Below are positions 39,583 through 41,897 of a stretch of DNA of 41,897 nucleotides, one piece after another. The DNA comes from VBAS01 sp035318985 (GTDB taxonomy: Bacteria; Bacteroidota; Bacteroidia; Chitinophagales; Chitinophagaceae): contig DATHDP010000075.1 in the NCBI GenBank assembly GCA_035318985.1, positions 1 to 41,897 on the forward strand. Direction: 5' to 3'. How positions within the stretch are numbered: the stretch's first letter is position 1; each line of letters starts with the position of its first letter. The position numbers and the translations under genes are program-made. The notes below the pieces were generated by a model, which saw only the letters and a program-made list of their open reading frames with translations, was not told the DNA's origin and searched no databases.

Positions 39583-40749
39583 TTATTTATTCATCATTTC
39601 AAGAGCCTGCTCCAAATCCTTAATTAGATAACCAGCCTCCTCCAAACCTACATACAGGCGTATGTATCTATGTTCCGGGTTCGAAGGATCAAAGTCAGAA
39701 ACAGGAATCCCCGAACATTTTGGGATCACTAAACTTTCATGTCCTCCCCAACTTACCGCCATCATAATATGTTGAAGGCTTTCACAGAATTTCACGATCT
39801 CAGCCCGTTTGTTAGTTTTAAAAACCATCGTCATCAGTCCGCAGGCGCCGGTCATTTGTTGTTTTGCTAGCTGATACTGCGGAAAGGATTGATCCAAGGG
39901 AAAAATCACCGATTCAATTTTTGGATGAGATCTTAAGAATTTCAAAACTTCAAGCGAAGTTTTGGTTATGCGGTCGATACGGGCCGGCAGTGTTCGCAAA
40001 CCCCGTATTAATAGCCAGGCATTAAATGGTTGAATACCGCTACCGATGTTCAGGTATTCACTATCAAATATTTTCTTCATCATTGCCTGGGTTCCGCTCA
40101 ACACGCCACCAAGTGTATCACTATGCCCACCGATATATTTGGTGGCTGTTTGCATTGCCATATCAATTCCCATTTCAATTGGTTTTTGATATAGAGGTGA
40201 ACAGTAACTATTGTCAATAAAAGTTGTAATGCCTTTTGACTTTGCCAGCACTGCAACTTCTTTTATCGGCTGCAATGCAAAGTCCCAGCTATTGGGAGAT
40301 TCGAGGTAATATAAAGTTGTATTCGTTTTTGTAGCCGCCTCCCAGTTTTCAATTCTTGTTCCATTAATATAGGTAGTCGTTACTCCAAATCGTGGTAATA
40401 TAATATCAAACATTCTTTGCGCCCATGTATAGGGAGCTTTTACAGAAACGATATGATCGCCTGCTTTTACATTAGCAAGCACCCCGGCAAAGATGGCCGC
40501 AGCACCGCTATTAAAAACAAGGCAATCTTCTGCGCCATCGAGTGCCGCTAATTTTTTTCTTAGGATCTCAACAGTGGGATTTAAACCACGGCTATATAAA
40601 TAGCCACCCATTTCGTCTTCAAAGGCTTTACTTAGATCAGCTACTGTTTTAAAAGCGAAATTGCTTGTCTGCGCAATAGGTGGAGAGATCGCATTAAAAT
40701 AATTTTCTCTTTCTTCTCCCAACTCATTTATTATATAGGAAAGATCCAT
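39583..40749 (-). CDS. Cys/Met-metabolism PLP-dependent enzyme
   Basis: The 388-residue product is a fold-type I PLP enzyme of the Cys/Met metabolism family (cystathionine gamma-synthase/lyase group). Evidence includes YLYSRGLNPTVEILRKKLAALDG, VFNSGAAAI at residues 78-86, YLESPNSW, FIDNSYCSPLYQKPIEMG and the Schiff-base Lys204 in TATKYIGGHSDTLGG. It may be a gamma-lyase, beta-lyase or synthase; the substrate cannot be decided from sequence. It starts one base after the stop of an APC amino-acid permease gene, so the two are likely coupled and the permease may supply its substrate (inference). Confidence 0.9.
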   Translation of the reverse strand: MDLSYIINELGEERENYFNAISPPIAQTSNFAFKTVADLSKAFEDEMGGYLYSRGLNPTVEILRKKLAALDGAEDCLVFNSGAAAIFAGVLANVKAGDHIVSVKAPYTWAQRMFDIILPRFGVTTTYINGTRIENWEAATKTNTTLYYLESPNSWDFALQPIKEVAVLAKSKGITTFIDNSYCSPLYQKPIEMGIDMAMQTATKYIGGHSDTLGGVLSGTQAMMKKIFDSEYLNIGSGIQPFNAWLLIRGLRTLPARIDRITKTSLEVLKFLRSHPKIESVIFPLDQSFPQYQLAKQQMTGACGLMTMVFKTNKRAEIVKFCESLQHIMMAVSWGGHESLVIPKCSGIPVSDFDPSNPEHRYIRLYVGLEEAGYLIKDLEQALEMMNK

Positions 40750-41897
40750 TTATAGTTCAGCTTTATTTTGATTTGTTTGCTTCTTGTTGAACAAAAAATA
40801 TAATACTGTAAATACCGCTAATACTGCAAGGCCTGTCAGGGCTGCATAATCATTGTTCTTATAATCCATTGCTATGCTAATACCGACAAATGTATAAGTA
40901 GCAATAAAAATGAGTGGAAATAATGGGAATAATTTCATTTTATAGATACCAGTATCATCAAGATGTTTTGTTTTCTTCCTGAACCAAAAAATTGTAGCGC
41001 TGCTCAGTATCATTCCAAAACAATCTAAAAAAATAGTAAACGCCAATATCTTTTCAAACTGTTGCATGAAAAATAAAATAATAATACAAACTGCCGCAAA
41101 TACAGTTAATGAAAAAGTAAGCACTCCCGTTTTTTCATTTCGTTTGGCGAACACAGTTGGCAAACTTCTATCCTCACCCATAGCATACATAACTCTTGGG
41201 TTACTCATCAATAGCCCATTTACATAAGCGAGTACACCTAAAAATAAAAATCCTGAAAAAATAAAAGCTCCTTGCTGGCCAAAAACTTTATCCATCAACA
41301 CATATGCTATTTCCCTTTCGCCTTTCATTCTATCAAAACCAACAATATTATAATAGCTCAAATTTACCAGTAGATATAACACTATAATAATTGCAATGCC
41401 AATAAAAATACCACGGGGGATATTCTTTGCTGGCTTATCGACCTCACTTCCAAAATTGATCGTCTGCTGGTAACCTCCGTAAGTAAAAGAAACAGCCACA
41501 AGGCTTATTCCAAAACTTCTTATCCAGTTCATCTTATCCGAGCTCACTATTTGGTGAGCTGCTGTATTATCAACATAATGCTGCGGAAAAAATAAAGCAA
41601 CGATCAGTACAAGTATCATGGCGATCTTTATAAGCATAAGAATATTCTGTGTCAATGAACTGACCTTTAGACCACGAAGATTGATGAAGTAAAAAATAAT
41701 GATCGCTATGCTGCTTAATATCGCTTTATCTACATCTGTCCATTGCCCCGGAAATAATTTTAACAAATACCCGCTGCCAATTAATGCTACAGCGCTTAAG
41801 CTTGCAGCGTTGCTAACAAGTATGAGACAATTAATAGCAAATGCAATACTTGGATGATATGCTTTTGCAAAGACTTTATAATAACCACCTGTTATCG
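40750..41897 (-). CDS. APC-family amino-acid permease, 5' end cut by the window
   Basis: The reading frame is open from the stop at 40750 to the window edge at 41897, so the N terminus is missing. A frame starting at 41766 is only an internal TTG; the sequence upstream continues in frame with ITGGYYKVFAKAYHPSIAFAI and further helices. Visible are about ten hydrophobic helices, SFTYGGYQQTINFGSEVDKPAKNIPRG (the APC consensus after helix 6), VMYAMGEDRSLPTVFAKRN and a Lys-rich cytosolic tail. It should import amino acids with H+ or Na+; the substrate is unknown. It is upstream of, and abuts, the Cys/Met PLP gene. Confidence 0.9.
   Translation of the reverse strand, partial: ITGGYYKVFAKAYHPSIAFAINCLILVSNAASLSAVALIGSGYLLKLFPGQWTDVDKAILSSIAIIIFYFINLRGLKVSSLTQNILMLIKIAMILVLIVALFFPQHYVDNTAAHQIVSSDKMNWIRSFGISLVAVSFTYGGYQQTINFGSEVDKPAKNIPRGIFIGIAIIIVLYLLVNLSYYNIVGFDRMKGEREIAYVLMDKVFGQQGAFIFSGFLFLGVLAYVNGLLMSNPRVMYAMGEDRSLPTVFAKRNEKTGVLTFSLTVFAAVCIIILFFMQQFEKILAFTIFLDCFGMILSSATIFWFRKKTKHLDDTGIYKMKLFPLFPLIFIATYTFVGISIAMDYKNNDYAALTGLAVLAVFTVLYFLFNKKQTNQNKAEL

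Noticed and set aside
41766..41766. TTG start of the amino-acid permease
   Set aside because: The frame stays open upstream to the window edge with further permease-like helices, so this is an internal codon of a truncated gene.

Overview
The window looks like chromosomal DNA of a Bacteroidota bacterium, most probably Chitinophagaceae (Chitinophagia). The evidence is low GC content, intact gldK-gldL-gldM-gldN genes of the type IX secretion/gliding machinery, a gldB-type lipoprotein gene divergent from nadE, several Bacteroidota-only families (DUF4783, DUF4271), lipoprotein signal peptides of the SSC/GC type, and repeated TAnnTTTG-type -7 promoter boxes. Gene density is high, no gap reaches 300 bp, and I see no tRNA, rRNA, CRISPR array, insertion sequence or prophage. 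The species assignment is inference.

Layout. 1-4.5 kb: glycerol catabolic operon glpK-glpD-glpF with a RidA-family gene that has an export signal. 4.5-9.7 kb: small membrane protein, class III aminotransferase, gamma-carbonic-anhydrase-like protein, small lipoprotein, small unknown protein, NADP isocitrate dehydrogenase, ApaG. 9.8-16.1 kb: GldB-like lipoprotein, NAD+ synthetase, lipoprotein, RsgA, a 4Fe-4S mono-cluster gene interrupted by a stop codon, SUI1/YciH protein, quinolinate phosphoribosyltransferase, DUF4783 protein. 16.3-23.1 kb: gpmI, haem-binding CxxCH protein, ECF sigma factor with a membrane-anchored beta-barrel-like partner, lipoprotein, UvrC. 23.2-28.2 kb: gldN, gldM, gldL and gldK on the minus strand. 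28.3-36.4 kb: DUF255/thioredoxin-like protein, HemD, DUF4271 protein, BamA/TamA-like outer-membrane protein, divergent HemW, and convergent GpsA. 36.5-41.9 kb: membrane-fusion adaptor, TolC, a Cys/Met-type PLP enzyme, and an APC permease cut by the window end.

How the genes work together. GlpF, GlpK and GlpD bring glycerol to dihydroxyacetone phosphate, GpmI lies on the following glycolytic route, and GpsA makes glycerol 3-phosphate in the reverse direction for lipids. NadC and NadE are both NAD-synthesis enzymes. HemD and HemW relate to tetrapyrrole/haem handling. GldK-N form the core and motor of the T9SS, and GldB belongs to the same gliding machinery. The adaptor and TolC lack an inner-membrane pump in this window.

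Most of the window is recognisable housekeeping, and I do not see a clear new defence or mobile system. The points most worth a second look are: (i) a gene for a 4Fe-4S mono-cluster protein with a TAA exactly where the family has a Gln codon; (ii) a 42-bp degenerate, in-frame second copy of the hemW 5' end, 78 bp upstream, differing mainly at synonymous sites; (iii) a hairpin-forming dispersed intergenic repeat with four copies, one carrying a different hairpin; (iv) an ECF sigma factor followed by a protein joining an anti-sigma-like N terminus to a beta-barrel-like domain; and (v) several -7 boxes only 4-12 nt from start codons, suggesting leaderless or near-leaderless mRNAs.
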